A stretch of DNA of 64,000 nucleotides, from contig JACRJC010000072.1 in NCBI GenBank assembly GCA_016215555.1, positions 1-64,000 of the forward strand, in the 5' to 3' direction. The translations under genes were made by a program, and so were the position numbers. The DNA comes from Rhodospirillales bacterium. GTDB lineage: Bacteria; Pseudomonadota; Alphaproteobacteria; Rhodospirillales; WMHbin7. Every line of letters starts with the position of its first letter. The first letter of the stretch is position 1. Under the pieces are notes generated by a model. The model was not told the DNA's origin. It did not search any database and saw nothing but the letters and a program-made list of their open reading frames with translations. Positions 43,332-52,189 of the stretch are shown here, piece after piece.

Positions 43332-44899
43332 CTCTGCCGCAGCGGCTTGACGTCCGGATAGGCTTGGCGAAGGGCGGCGAAGTCGGCATGCTTGGCGACG
43401 TCGCACAATAGCCGGATCAATCCGTCGGCGGAGGGGCCTTGGCGATGGCCCATGGCGACCTTCAGAAAGCTACGGCTGCTGCCGTCTGAGCGCTCATAGC
43501 CCTCAGGAATCACGATCTCGAAGCGGTGATGGCGAAAACCGAAGCTGGAGCCCAGGCAGGCGGTCAGGCCCCGGCGCAAGATTTCCGTGTGGATGACCGC
43601 CTCCAGCAGATCGCGGTTGGCCTGGCGGTCCTCGCGGTCGCGCAGATGGGCGATGACGAAGGGCGATTCCGCCCATTGCCAGCCCGACAGTTTGGACAGG
43701 CTGGGATGGGCGATGCGCGAAAACAGCCCCTCCACCTTGGCCAGGGCAGCGGCCAGCCTTGCATTGTTGGCGAAGATGGGCGCCGCATAGGCGTCCAGGC
43801 GCTGGGGATCGCTGAACCAGGGCAGATCGAGCAGGGTCATCTCGTCCAAGGACAAGGCATTGCCGAAAATTTTGCGGGCGCTGCGTATGTGGCGACGCCA
43901 TTTCTCGACGCCGTGAATGCCGGCTGGGGGGCCCTCGCGGGTGAACAGCCTGGTGATGCCGACATTCGAGAATTCCAGCCCTTCCTGGTCCAGCTTCAAG
44001 CCCGAGCGCAACTCGACGGCCAGCAGCGGGCAGGAGGGGGCCAGCGCCGCCAGCAGGTCGTCCATGCGAAAAACCGGGCCCAGCAGCGATGTGTCCAGAA
44101 TCAGCGCCAGGGGGCGACCCTGCGGACGTTTCAGAATGGCTTGGACCAGGATTTCGGGATCCAGCACCGTCTGGTTCCAGTCATACATCGACGGTTCGAC
44201 CAGCAGAATGTCGGTCTTGCCGTTGGCGACGCGCTCGAATATCTCGTCGGGCTTCTTGAAGCGGCGGCAGAAAACGCCGCGCCGGTCATGCAGGCGCAGC
44301 AGCCGCTCGGTTTCGTAATAGCCGATGAAGGAATCCCAGCGCGGCACCTCGCCCGGCGCCGATAAAAAACGGGGCAGCACCTGCAGCAGGATCGTCAGGG
44401 CGCCCATCGCGCTGCCGAACAAGCAAAACCGCGATTCCCAGCCTGGAACCGGGCGATAGCGGCTCTGGCAGCGATGTTCAAGCCCGTTGGGCGGGACGAC
44501 GCGCTCATAGATATAGTTTTTCAGATCGACGCCGAAGGGCATCGGCACGTCTTCGAGATGCGGCGGCGACTTCATCGGCCGGTCGGCGAAACTGTGGGCC
44601 AGCCGCATCCAGCAGCGGCGAAGCGCCATCGACAGGGTTTCCAGCCGGGCCTCGCCGGCCAGCGATTCCAGATCGGGGGCGGCCAGCAGCGCCTCGGCCT
44701 CGCGGCGCCAGTCGGCGAAGACGGGAACGAAGGCCGGTCTGATCCTGGTAATGGCCTCGGCCAGCGCCATCAGCTCCTGGCACTCGGCCCGGCAGGGTTG
44801 CTCATGGCCGCTCGCCACGGGTGCCGGGCTTTTACGCAGCCGCCGCAACGAATCGGCTTCCCCTTGCACTTCTACCCCTCTGCCAGCCCCATCAACCAT
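43328..44899 (-). CDS. Unrecognised protein, possibly a divergent PLP fold type I enzyme
   Basis: This 523-residue protein of unknown family has no signal peptide or membrane segment. Hints of a PLP-dependent aminotransferase-like fold are FCLFGSAMGALTILLQVL (about residues 165-185), DILLVEPSMYDWNQTV (about 243-258), ALILDTSLLGPVF (about 280-292, Asp for the pyridine nitrogen) and AVELRSGLKLDQEG (about 312-325, Lys candidate). None is decisive. It ends 4 nt inside the PhnM2 gene on the opposite strand. The start is uncertain: ATG 44899 is the first ATG, but a weak Shine-Dalgarno leaves room for a later start. Confidence 0.45.
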   Translation of the reverse strand: MVDGAGRGVEVQGEADSLRRLRKSPAPVASGHEQPCRAECQELMALAEAITRIRPAFVPVFADWRREAEALLAAPDLESLAGEARLETLSMALRRCWMRLAHSFADRPMKSPPHLEDVPMPFGVDLKNYIYERVVPPNGLEHRCQSRYRPVPGWESRFCLFGSAMGALTILLQVLPRFLSAPGEVPRWDSFIGYYETERLLRLHDRRGVFCRRFKKPDEIFERVANGKTDILLVEPSMYDWNQTVLDPEILVQAILKRPQGRPLALILDTSLLGPVFRMDDLLAALAPSCPLLAVELRSGLKLDQEGLEFSNVGITRLFTREGPPAGIHGVEKWRRHIRSARKIFGNALSLDEMTLLDLPWFSDPQRLDAYAAPIFANNARLAAALAKVEGLFSRIAHPSLSKLSGWQWAESPFVIAHLRDREDRQANRDLLEAVIHTEILRRGLTACLGSSFGFRHHRFEIVIPEGYERSDGSSRSFLKVAMGHRQGPSADGLIRLLCDVAKHADFAALRQAYPDVKPLRQS

Positions 44900-45161
44900 C
44901 TGCAAATGCTAGCCTCGCCGTCTGCGCCCGTCCAGGCCGATCCCCGACCGCCCCTTGTCGGCGCGGCCCCTCGACCTGATATGTAAGAGACATCGGCGAT
45001 GTGGAATCCTGTTAACTCTTTGATGCAAAACGCATCGGCGAGTGGGGACAGAAAAGGGGACTAGTCCTTGTTTATGGATGACGGCGGCTAAATAAAATTG
45101 TAATAACCTTGGCAATGATAGGGATTTGACGCTTAGACTGGCCGGGGGGCCGGGTGGGGTT

Positions 45162-47783
45162 ATGAAGATCAGACATGTTCAGGTGGCGCGCGGGATTCAG
45201 TGGGTTGAAATTCAAGCCCGGGATCTGCGCGTGCTCTGCGGCTGTCCCGGCGACGCCATCAAGCATCTGATCAAGCGCGGCCTGATCGTCCCGCAGACGG
45301 TCAAGGGGGTCGATTGCGAAACCGGGCCCAACGCCATTCTGCTGTCCGACCTTGCCATCCAGAATGGCGAATTCGCCAATCTGGCCGAATTCCCGGTCCT
45401 GCAGATGCTCTACAAGCAAGGCCTGCTTTTGCCGGGACATCCCAACAATACCGGCATGAAGCCGATGCTGATCGGCACGCCCGAGCAGGTGTCGTCGCAG
45501 ATGCGCTACATCTACCGCGGCAATTACGGCCTGATTTCCAAGGAAGAGATTATGCAGGCCGGCATGGGGGCGGAACAGGCCGAGGCGATGATGCGCCTGA
45601 AGCTGAAATTCGCCTTTGGGCGTATCCGCCCCACCGAGGATTTCCTGGAATGGCGGATGCTGGACGAGGAAGCGGCCGAGTTGGCGTCCGATGTTTGGAT
45701 CAGGCGCATAGCCCCCAACCGCTTCGAGATTTCCTTCGAGGACGAGACGGTCACGGTCGATCTCAATCTCGCCGCCGACGAGACCTATGAATCGGCCTAT
45801 CCCCTGGGCTTTCGCCGCTATGCGCCGGATTATTTCTCGGTCATCCATTCCGGCGAGGGCGACGGCTGGGATGTCAGCCGTCCCAGCATGTCGAGCATCG
45901 TCACCTATCAGGGGCGGGTGTATCTGATCGATGCCGGTCCCAACCTGACCCATATCCTGGCCGCACTCGGCATCGGCATCGACCAGATCGACGGCATTTT
46001 CCACACCCACGCCCATGACGACCATTTCGCCGGCCTGACCACCTTGATGCGTTCGGGCCATCGCATCCGCTATTTCGCCACGCCTTTGGTGCGCAGCACG
46101 GTGGCCAAGAAGCTGGCGGCGCTTTTGGACACCGAAGAGGACCATATCCTGCACGATTATTTCAAGGTGCATGATCTGGTCTTCGATATGTGGAACGACA
46201 TCGACGGGCTCGAGGTCAAGCCGGTCTTCTCGCCGCATCCGGTCGAGACCAACATCTTCTTGTTCCGCGCCCTGTGGGGCGGCAGCCATCGCTCCTACGC
46301 CCATTTCGCCGACATCGTTTCCCTCGACGTTCTGGCCGGCATGGTCAATGAAAACAAGGACGAGCCCGGCATTGGGCCCGAGGATTTCGAGGCCGTCAAA
46401 CAGGCTTATATGATCCCGGTCGATGTGAAGAAAATCGATATCGGCGGCGGCCTTATCCATGGCGCCGCCAAGGATTTCAAAACCGACCGTTCGGGCCGCA
46501 TCCTGCTGGCGCATCGCGCCGGCGATCTCACGCCCGAGGAAAAGGAGATCGGCTCCAGCGCCGCCTTCGGCACCTCCGACGTTCTGATCGAAGGCCAGTC
46601 CGAGGGATTGCGGCGCTTCGCCTACGCCTTTCTGGAAAAGCATCTCGAGGGCGTGCCCGTCCATCATCTGCGCACGCTTCTCAATCACGAGGTGGTGACG
46701 ATCAATCCCGGCGCCATTCTTTTGAAGGAAGGCGAGGTTCCCGACGAAATCATGCTGGTTCTGTCCGGCGCGGTCGAGAAAATCCGTACCCGCGACAATG
46801 TCTTCGCCACGGTGTCGGCGGGCGCCCTGATCGGATCCTCGACCGCCCTCCTGACCAAGCGGGCTTCGGCGCACACCTACCGCGCCAGTTCCTTCGTCGA
46901 GGCGCTGAAATTCCCCGCCGGTCTCTATGCCAGCGTCGTGCGCCACAATAAGCTGCTCGACAAGATGCTGGCCTCGTTCGATCTGCGCAATTTTCTGGAA
47001 TCGACGGCCATCTTCGGCGAAGGCGTGCCCGCCGTGGTCATGAATCACATGATCGAGGATGCCAGGCCGCATCGTTTCAAGGCCGGCGAGGTCATCGCCA
47101 GCGAGGACATGGATGTGCTCAATCTGATCCGCAAGGGCCGGGTCGAGCGGGCGGCGGGCGGCGAGGTTCTGGAGACGCTGGAGCCGCGCATGTATTTCGG
47201 CGAGGAGGAAGCGGTCTTCAAGCTTCCCGGCCAGTTCCGCCTGTCGGCGCTGGAAGATACCGACGTGCTGCAGATTTCGGGCGACCTGCTGGCCGACGTT
47301 CCGATCGTGCGCTGGAAACTGTTCGAAAGCTGGCAGAAGCGAACCAAGCAAACCGCCTATCGCCTAAGCCACAAGGGCAGCTTCCTCACCTGGCGCGATA
47401 CCTTCTCGGTGCGCATCGCCCACATGGACCTGCATCACAAGCAACTGATCGCCATCGGCAATTCGGTGCTGGAGAATTTGCGCACCGACATCCGCGGTTC
47501 CGCCCTCGTCAAATCCATGGAAGCCATGGCCGATTACGTCGATTACCACTTCCGGGCCGAGGAAGAGATGATGACGCTTTACGCCTATCCCGGCCTTGCC
47601 GTTCACAAGGAAAGGCATGCCGACCTCGAGCGGCAGGTCACGATCATGCAAAAGCAGATTCAGAAGGGCGGCCGCCCCAGCGAGCAGGAGTTCAAACACC
47701 TGTTCGAGGCCTGGATCATCCACCATATCCTGGGCGAGGATAAGGCTTTCGGCGCCTATCTGAATTCCAAGGGCATCTATTGA
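45162..47783 (+). CDS. Multidomain di-iron oxygen sensor: MBL fold, two cNMP-binding domains, hemerythrin
   Basis: This 873-residue cytoplasmic protein has a unique N-terminal part (1-200). A metallo-beta-lactamase domain follows with HTHAHDDHFAG (about 281-291), the di-metal H-x-H-x-D-H motif. Two cyclic-nucleotide-binding-like domains (about 500-600 and 605-715) come next. A C-terminal hemerythrin (about 740-870) has di-iron ligands in HMDLHH, DYHFRAEEEMM, HKERHADL and HHILGEDK. Related fusions with flavodiiron-like domains (ODP) bind oxygen in chemotaxis and stress. The precise output is unknown. ATG 45162 (MKIRHVQ) has GGTGGGG just upstream; a TTG at 45126 is unlikely. It sits beside oxyR and the rubrerythrin operon. 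Confidence 0.82.
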   Translation: MKIRHVQVARGIQWVEIQARDLRVLCGCPGDAIKHLIKRGLIVPQTVKGVDCETGPNAILLSDLAIQNGEFANLAEFPVLQMLYKQGLLLPGHPNNTGMKPMLIGTPEQVSSQMRYIYRGNYGLISKEEIMQAGMGAEQAEAMMRLKLKFAFGRIRPTEDFLEWRMLDEEAAELASDVWIRRIAPNRFEISFEDETVTVDLNLAADETYESAYPLGFRRYAPDYFSVIHSGEGDGWDVSRPSMSSIVTYQGRVYLIDAGPNLTHILAALGIGIDQIDGIFHTHAHDDHFAGLTTLMRSGHRIRYFATPLVRSTVAKKLAALLDTEEDHILHDYFKVHDLVFDMWNDIDGLEVKPVFSPHPVETNIFLFRALWGGSHRSYAHFADIVSLDVLAGMVNENKDEPGIGPEDFEAVKQAYMIPVDVKKIDIGGGLIHGAAKDFKTDRSGRILLAHRAGDLTPEEKEIGSSAAFGTSDVLIEGQSEGLRRFAYAFLEKHLEGVPVHHLRTLLNHEVVTINPGAILLKEGEVPDEIMLVLSGAVEKIRTRDNVFATVSAGALIGSSTALLTKRASAHTYRASSFVEALKFPAGLYASVVRHNKLLDKMLASFDLRNFLESTAIFGEGVPAVVMNHMIEDARPHRFKAGEVIASEDMDVLNLIRKGRVERAAGGEVLETLEPRMYFGEEEAVFKLPGQFRLSALEDTDVLQISGDLLADVPIVRWKLFESWQKRTKQTAYRLSHKGSFLTWRDTFSVRIAHMDLHHKQLIAIGNSVLENLRTDIRGSALVKSMEAMADYVDYHFRAEEEMMTLYAYPGLAVHKERHADLERQVTIMQKQIQKGGRPSEQEFKHLFEAWIIHHILGEDKAFGAYLNSKGIY

Positions 47784-48685
47784 GACTTTAGAATCTCGCC
47801 CAGCGCCTTGCCCAGCAGCTTGAATTCGGGCCTGCGCCCGGAAGTGCGCCGCCAGGCCAGGCCGATCTCGCGCGGCTCGGCCGAGGCGCTCAAAGGTCTG
47901 GTGACCAGGGAACTGGCCGCGATCATTTGCGAGCCGGCGGCCAGGTCGGGAATCAGGGTCAGGCCCAGGCCGCTGGCCACCATCTCGATCAGCGTATGCA
48001 GGCTGGTGCCCTGAAAGCGGTTGGTGCGCTGGCGCCCCGCCGCTTTGCAGGCCGACAGCGCATGGTCGCGCAGACAATGGCCGTCTTCCAGCAGCAGCAA
48101 TTCATCGACGGGAATGTCCTCGGGCGCAATCGGCTTCTTCGAGGTACCCAAGGGATGTCCGGCGGGGCAGACCAGCCAGAAAGGATCCTTGGCGATCATC
48201 AGGGTTTCGGCGCCCGGCGTGTCCATGGGGAAGGCCAGGATCAGAACGTCCAACTCGCCGGCCGTCAACTGGTCCAACAGATGCGCCGTCTGGTCCTCGC
48301 GCAAGAACAGCTTCAATTTGGGAAAGCGGTCGCGCAGGGAGGGCAGCACCTTGGGCAGCAAATAAGGTCCGATGGTGGGAATGACGCCCAATCGCAATTC
48401 GCTGCATAAGGGTTCGGCCCCGGCCCGGGCCGCCTGAACCAGCCCTTCCGCCTCGTCCAACGTGCGCCTGGCCCTCTGCGCAATCTCCAGCCCGATGGGG
48501 GTGGTGACGACCCGGCGCTTGGTGCGTTCCAGCAGCCGCACGCCCAGCATTTCCTCCAATTCCTGGATCCCGGCCGACAAGGTGGATTGGGTGACATGGC
48601 AGGCTTCGGCGGCGCGGCCGAAGTGGCGGATTTCCATCAGTTCGACCAGATAGCGAAGCTGGCGCAGGGTGGGGAGGTGCATCAT
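47777..48685 (-). CDS. oxyR: OxyR, peroxide-sensing LysR regulator
   Basis: This 302-residue LysR regulator has a helix-turn-helix at about residues 6-65. The redox pair Cys204 and Cys213 lies in DGHCLRDHALSAC, the same 9-residue spacing as Cys199 and Cys208 of E. coli OxyR. Peroxide would form the disulphide and activate it. GGAG lies 6 nt before the ATG. It is divergent from the rubrerythrin operon (117-bp gap), which is its likely target, and converges with the sensor gene (7-nt overlap). Confidence 0.93.
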   Translation of the reverse strand: MMHLPTLRQLRYLVELMEIRHFGRAAEACHVTQSTLSAGIQELEEMLGVRLLERTKRRVVTTPIGLEIAQRARRTLDEAEGLVQAARAGAEPLCSELRLGVIPTIGPYLLPKVLPSLRDRFPKLKLFLREDQTAHLLDQLTAGELDVLILAFPMDTPGAETLMIAKDPFWLVCPAGHPLGTSKKPIAPEDIPVDELLLLEDGHCLRDHALSACKAAGRQRTNRFQGTSLHTLIEMVASGLGLTLIPDLAAGSQMIAASSLVTRPLSASAEPREIGLAWRRTSGRRPEFKLLGKALGEILKSQ

Positions 48686-48695
48686 CGAATTCTCC

Positions 48696-48732
48696 GATTA
48701 CTCAATCTATAAAAACTCATTAGAACGATTTT
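48696..48732. promoter_or_regulatory. Candidate OxyR-binding region
   Basis: Quarter-sites GATT (48696), CTAT (48707), CATT (48718) and TTTT (48729) recur every 11 bp, in the layout ATAG-N7-CTAT-N7-ATAG-N7-CTAT expected for OxyR, but with mismatches. It lies in the oxyR/rubrerythrin divergent gap. Confidence 0.4.
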
Positions 48733-48802
48733 AGTCAAGAGCGTATTTTGATTTCAGGCCGGACACCGGTCCGGCCAACAGATCCCAACGATGGAGAGGA
48801 AC

Positions 48803-49222
48803 ATGGCACAGCTCAAAGGCTCCAAGACGGAAGCGAATTTGAAGGCCGCCTTCGCGGGCGAGTCGCAGGCCAACCGCCGCTATCTCTATTTCGCCCAGAA
48901 GGCCGATGTCGAGGGCTATAACGATGCCGCCGCTGTCTTCCGCTCGACCGCCGAGGGCGAGACCGGCCACGCCCACGGCCATCTCGAATTCCTGGAAGCG
49001 GTGGGCGATCCGGCGACCGGGCTTCCCATCGGGCCGACCTCGGCCAATCTGAAGGCCTCGATTGCCGGCGAAACCCACGAATATACCGACATGTATCCGG
49101 GCATGGCCAAGCAGGCCCGCGAGGAAGGGTTCGACGAAATCGCCGATTGGTTCGAAACCCTGGCCAAGGCCGAGAAATCGCATGCCGGGCGCTTCCAGCG
49201 CTCGCTGGGCGAACTGGGCTGA
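48803..49222 (+). CDS. Rubrerythrin lacking the rubredoxin domain
   Basis: This 139-residue four-helix di-iron peroxidase has [20 protein letters not shown] (Glu20), [15 protein letters not shown] (E-x2-H), [16 protein letters not shown] and [11 protein letters not shown] (E-x2-H). The C-terminal rubredoxin domain of long rubrerythrins is missing, so the electron donor must be separate; the Fe-S protein in the next gene is a candidate. It reduces hydrogen peroxide to water. ATG 48803 follows GAGAGG by 3 nt. Confidence 0.93.
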   Translation: MAQLKGSKTEANLKAAFAGESQANRRYLYFAQKADVEGYNDAAAVFRSTAEGETGHAHGHLEFLEAVGDPATGLPIGPTSANLKASIAGETHEYTDMYPGMAKQAREEGFDEIADWFETLAKAEKSHAGRFQRSLGELG

Positions 49223-49237
49223 AAGAAGACTTGAAGC

Positions 49238-49268
49238 GGGCGGGAGGCGACGCTTCCCGCCCCTTTCC
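49238..49268 (+). terminator. Attenuator-like hairpin after rubrerythrin
   Basis: GGGCGGGA (49238-49245) pairs with TCCCGCCC (49255-49262) and is followed by TTTCCTT. It lies between the rubrerythrin gene and the Fe-S oxidoreductase gene. It could reduce read-through so that rubrerythrin is made in excess. Confidence 0.55.
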
Positions 49269-49286
49269 TTGGAGAGGGAGAAGAAA

Positions 49287-50627
49287 ATGCCCGAAGGCAG
49301 CCTGCAGCGACCGTTCCGCAAGCCGATAGCCTGGCAGGACGCGGACTTCACCGATCCGGAAAAGTTGGACAAGGAGCTTCGGCGCCAGTTCGACGTCTGC
49401 CACGGCTGCCGGCGTTGCTTCAATCTGTGCGACAGCTTCCCGCGCCTGTTCGACCTTATCGACGCCGCCAAAACCGGCGAGTTGGACAGCGTGGACAGCA
49501 GGGATTTCAAGCCGGTCGTCGATGCCTGCACGCTGTGCGACATGTGTTTCATGACCAAATGCCCCTATGTGCCGCCGCACGATTTCGACATCGACATTCC
49601 GCATCTGATGCTGCGCTACCGCGTCGCCCAGGCCAAGGAGGGCAAGGTCGGTTTCACGCATCGCCAGCTCACCGAGACCGACCGCAACGGCAAACTGAAT
49701 TGCGGCCCCCTGTCGGGCGTCGTGAACTGGGCCTCGTCTTGCGGCAATCACCTGACGCGGCCGGTCATGCAGGCGGCGCTGGGCGTTGACGCCAAGGCCG
49801 AACTGCCGAGATTCTCGAAAAAAACGCTGGTCAGAATGGCGGCGGACGAGGTCATCGAGATCAACCGCGAAGCCCCGGCCTTCGGGCGCAAGGCGGTGAT
49901 CTACGCCACCTGTTTTGCCAATTACAACCAACCCGAGATCGGCCTGGCGGCCAGGAAGGTGCTGGCCCGCAACGGCGTCGAGACCAAGATCGTCTATCCC
50001 GAATGCTGCGGCATGCCGCAACTTGAAACCGGGCAGATCGAGCGCGTGGCCGGGAAAGCCAAGCGCGTCGCCGCCGGGATGGGCAACTATATCGACGACG
50101 GCTGGGACATCGTGGCCCTGGTGCCGTCCTGCGCCCTGATGCTGAAATTCGAATGGCCTCTGATCGTGCCCAACGACCCCGGCGTCGATAAACTGGCGGC
50201 GGCGACGTTCGACATTCCGCAATATGTGATGGACATCGCCAAGCGCCAGGGCCTGGCGCCAGGACTGAAGCCGGTTCAGGGCGGCGTGACGGTCCATATC
50301 GCCTGCCATGCCAGGGCTCAGAATATGGGCCGCAAGGCCGAGGAGATGCTGAAGCTGATCCCAGAAACCGAGGTCGCGGTCATCGAGCGCTGCTCGGGCC
50401 ATGGCGGGGCCTGGGGCATCATGAAGGAGAATTTCGAGGTCGCCTTGAAAATCGGGAAACCGGTGGCCAAGCAGGCCGCCGAGAAGAAGCACGGCATCGT
50501 GGTGTCGGAATGTCCCCTCGCCAGATCGCATATCGTTCAGGGCGTCGGCGTCGCCGGCGGCGATGTCGCGGACACTGGGGAATTCACCCACCCCATCGAA
50601 ATTCTGGCCCACGCCTACGGTCTTTAA
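49287..50627 (+). CDS. Fe-S oxidoreductase, GlpC/HdrD-like, rubrerythrin-linked
   Basis: This 446-residue protein has an N-terminal dicluster ferredoxin: [15 protein letters not shown] (about residues 38-52) and [17 protein letters not shown] (about 77-93), two 4Fe-4S sites. Cysteine-rich CCG domains follow ([12 protein letters not shown] near 237 and [10 protein letters not shown] near 371). It looks like an electron carrier, and its place after rubrerythrin suggests that it donates electrons to it. AGGGAG precedes the ATG by 6 nt. It is followed 13 nt later by DUF3501. Confidence 0.85.
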   Translation: MPEGSLQRPFRKPIAWQDADFTDPEKLDKELRRQFDVCHGCRRCFNLCDSFPRLFDLIDAAKTGELDSVDSRDFKPVVDACTLCDMCFMTKCPYVPPHDFDIDIPHLMLRYRVAQAKEGKVGFTHRQLTETDRNGKLNCGPLSGVVNWASSCGNHLTRPVMQAALGVDAKAELPRFSKKTLVRMAADEVIEINREAPAFGRKAVIYATCFANYNQPEIGLAARKVLARNGVETKIVYPECCGMPQLETGQIERVAGKAKRVAAGMGNYIDDGWDIVALVPSCALMLKFEWPLIVPNDPGVDKLAAATFDIPQYVMDIAKRQGLAPGLKPVQGGVTVHIACHARAQNMGRKAEEMLKLIPETEVAVIERCSGHGGAWGIMKENFEVALKIGKPVAKQAAEKKHGIVVSECPLARSHIVQGVGVAGGDVADTGEFTHPIEILAHAYGL

Positions 50628-50640
50628 GGAGGAGACGACG

Positions 50641-51228
50641 ATGATGCAAAAGAAAATCACCGAGGCCGACATCCTGCCCATGGAAAGCTATGGCAGCACG
50701 CGCAAGGAAAAGCGCGCCCAGATGGTGGCGCTGAAGAAGAATCGCCGCATGAGCGTCGGGCCCAACGCCACCCTCTATTTCGAGAATTTCGACACCATGC
50801 TTTATCAGGTTCACGAAATGCTGTGGACCGAGAAGGGCGGGGCCGAACAGTTGAAGGACGAGTTGGAGGCCTATAATCCCCTGGTGCCGAACGGCAGCGA
50901 GCTGGTCGCCACCTTCATGCTGGAATATGAAGACCCCGAGCGGCGCGCCGTGGCTTTGGCGGCCCTGGGCGGCATCGAGGAAACCATCGCTCTTGAAGTC
51001 GGCGGCCATTTCCTCCTCGCCGGTTGGGAGCAGGAGGTCGAACGGACGACCGAAGAAGGCAAAACCTCGTCAATTCACTTCCTGCATTTCGCTCTGACGC
51101 CGGAGGCCAGGCAAGCCTTCAAGCAGCCGGGTGCCCGGGCCGTCATCGCCATCGGGCATCCCAATTACGCGCATATGGCGGTGATTCCAGAAAACGTTCG
51201 GGCGGAAATCGCCAAGGATTTGGACTGA
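50641..51228 (+). CDS. DUF3501 protein of the rubrerythrin operon
   Basis: This 195-residue protein is of the family usually found directly after rubrerythrin and the GlpC-like Fe-S protein. Blocks visible are RRMSVGPNATLYFENFDTML, EMLWTEKGG, LVATFMLEYEDPERR and IGHPNYAHMAVIP. There is no signal peptide or membrane segment. The function is unknown, but constant co-occurrence suggests a role in peroxide defence. AAGGAGG lies 8 nt before the ATG. Confidence 0.85.
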   Translation: MMQKKITEADILPMESYGSTRKEKRAQMVALKKNRRMSVGPNATLYFENFDTMLYQVHEMLWTEKGGAEQLKDELEAYNPLVPNGSELVATFMLEYEDPERRAVALAALGGIEETIALEVGGHFLLAGWEQEVERTTEEGKTSSIHFLHFALTPEARQAFKQPGARAVIAIGHPNYAHMAVIPENVRAEIAKDLD

Positions 51229-51494
51229 ATAATAGGATTCTTCGACGTTGGAAGTGGAATTTGCCGGATGCTTCGATCCGTCATGGCTGGGTTTGACCCA
51301 CGGCTGCCCGGCTTGTTTGCGCGGCGTTCTCGGCCGCTGGCCCAGATGGTATCCGCAAAATGCGGCCCTCGAAACCGCGAAAACCGCTCAATTGACAAAT
51401 CCCGGCAAGCTGCCCGCCGTGAATACGGAGGGTTTTTCCAACAGACCCTAATATATTCGGCCAAAGAGTCGATAGCTCGAGTTTTTCACCAACG
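51229..51494. other. Intergenic stretch with a degenerate repeat
   Basis: No credible gene is seen. A degenerate relative of the dispersed repeat at 163-252 lies at about 51279-51310 (CGTCATGGCTGGGTTTGACC). The small open frames here have no ribosome-binding site or recognisable motif. Confidence 0.5.
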
Positions 51495-51496
51495 AA

Positions 51497-51519
51497 AAAG
51501 GCCCCCAGATGGGGCCTTT
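51497..51519 (-). terminator. Rho-independent terminator of the CHAP gene
   Basis: AAAGGCCCC (51497-51505) pairs with GGGGCCTTT (51511-51519) over a 5-nt loop. On the minus strand it runs into TTTTT (complement of 51495-51499). It lies about 25 bp after the CHAP protein stop. Confidence 0.85.
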
Positions 51520-51544
51520 CACGTGATTGAGCGTGGAGAAAAGC

Positions 51545-52189
51545 TTACGGCGTTTCGGTGGCGCTTTCGGCCGCGGCCAGATCGCCGCTGGGCAGGCTGT
51601 CGAGAGCCAGGGCGGGATCGGCGTCCAAACCCTCGCCCTTCAGGCTGGGCAGGACCATGTCCGAGGCCATGGTGATCTCGGCGCCTTCCTCGACCGGCGA
51701 ATAGATGAAGCCGTAGACGGGATAGCTCTTCGAGCCGAAATTCTTGGCCGGGTCGTACCAGACCCGGACTTGCGACCAGTCGTTGTTCTCCGAGACATCG
51801 ATCACGGCGACATGGGTGTTGATCTTGCCCTTGTTGCCGCCACGAGCCCAATTAGCGTGGTCGATCAGGATCTTGCGTTCATCGACGATGTTGGTGACGA
51901 CGGCGACATGGCCGCGCTTCATCTTGCCGGACTGCTTGAAAACCAGCACCGAACCGGGCTGGGGGGTCTGACCGCGCTCATACAGGCCCTGGGCGGCGTT
52001 CCACCAGCGCCAAGCGTCGCCGCGCAGGGTGATGTCGGAATTCAGGCGGGCGAAGGGCACGCACTGCCACTTCTGGGGTTGGGACTTTTCGACTTGGACT
52101 TTTTTCGAGGGGGCGGCATGGGAAGGCGAGGGGGCCGCTGCAAGGACCAGCGCAGCCAGAACGGCGAACAGCGTCGTTTTTCCCATCAT
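51545..52189 (-). CDS. Secreted CHAP-domain protein
   Basis: This 214-residue protein has a signal peptide cleaved near residue 24-26 (SPSHA-AP). The CHAP (cysteine, histidine-dependent amidohydrolase/peptidase) domain covers about 40-170: Cys43 in KWQCVPFAR, then GDAWRWWNAA, GSVLVFKQ and His94 in KRGHVAVVTNI. CHAP enzymes cleave peptidoglycan amide bonds in the periplasm or outside. The C-terminal tail is acidic and low in complexity. It is a single-gene unit with its own terminator. Confidence 0.85.
   Translation of the reverse strand: MMGKTTLFAVLAALVLAAAPSPSHAAPSKKVQVEKSQPQKWQCVPFARLNSDITLRGDAWRWWNAAQGLYERGQTPQPGSVLVFKQSGKMKRGHVAVVTNIVDERKILIDHANWARGGNKGKINTHVAVIDVSENNDWSQVRVWYDPAKNFGSKSYPVYGFIYSPVEEGAEITMASDMVLPSLKGEGLDADPALALDSLPSGDLAAAESATETP

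Noticed and set aside
45072-47351. A 759-codon minus-strand open frame opposite the di-iron sensor gene
   Set aside because: It is antisense to a gene with clear MBL and hemerythrin motifs and reads as low-complexity Gly/Ala/Asp/Gln repeats typical of shadows in GC-rich DNA.
48813-50681. A 622-codon minus-strand open frame opposite rubrerythrin and the Fe-S oxidoreductase
   Set aside because: It spans two real genes with strong Shine-Dalgarno sites and conserved cysteines on the plus strand and has no motif of its own.
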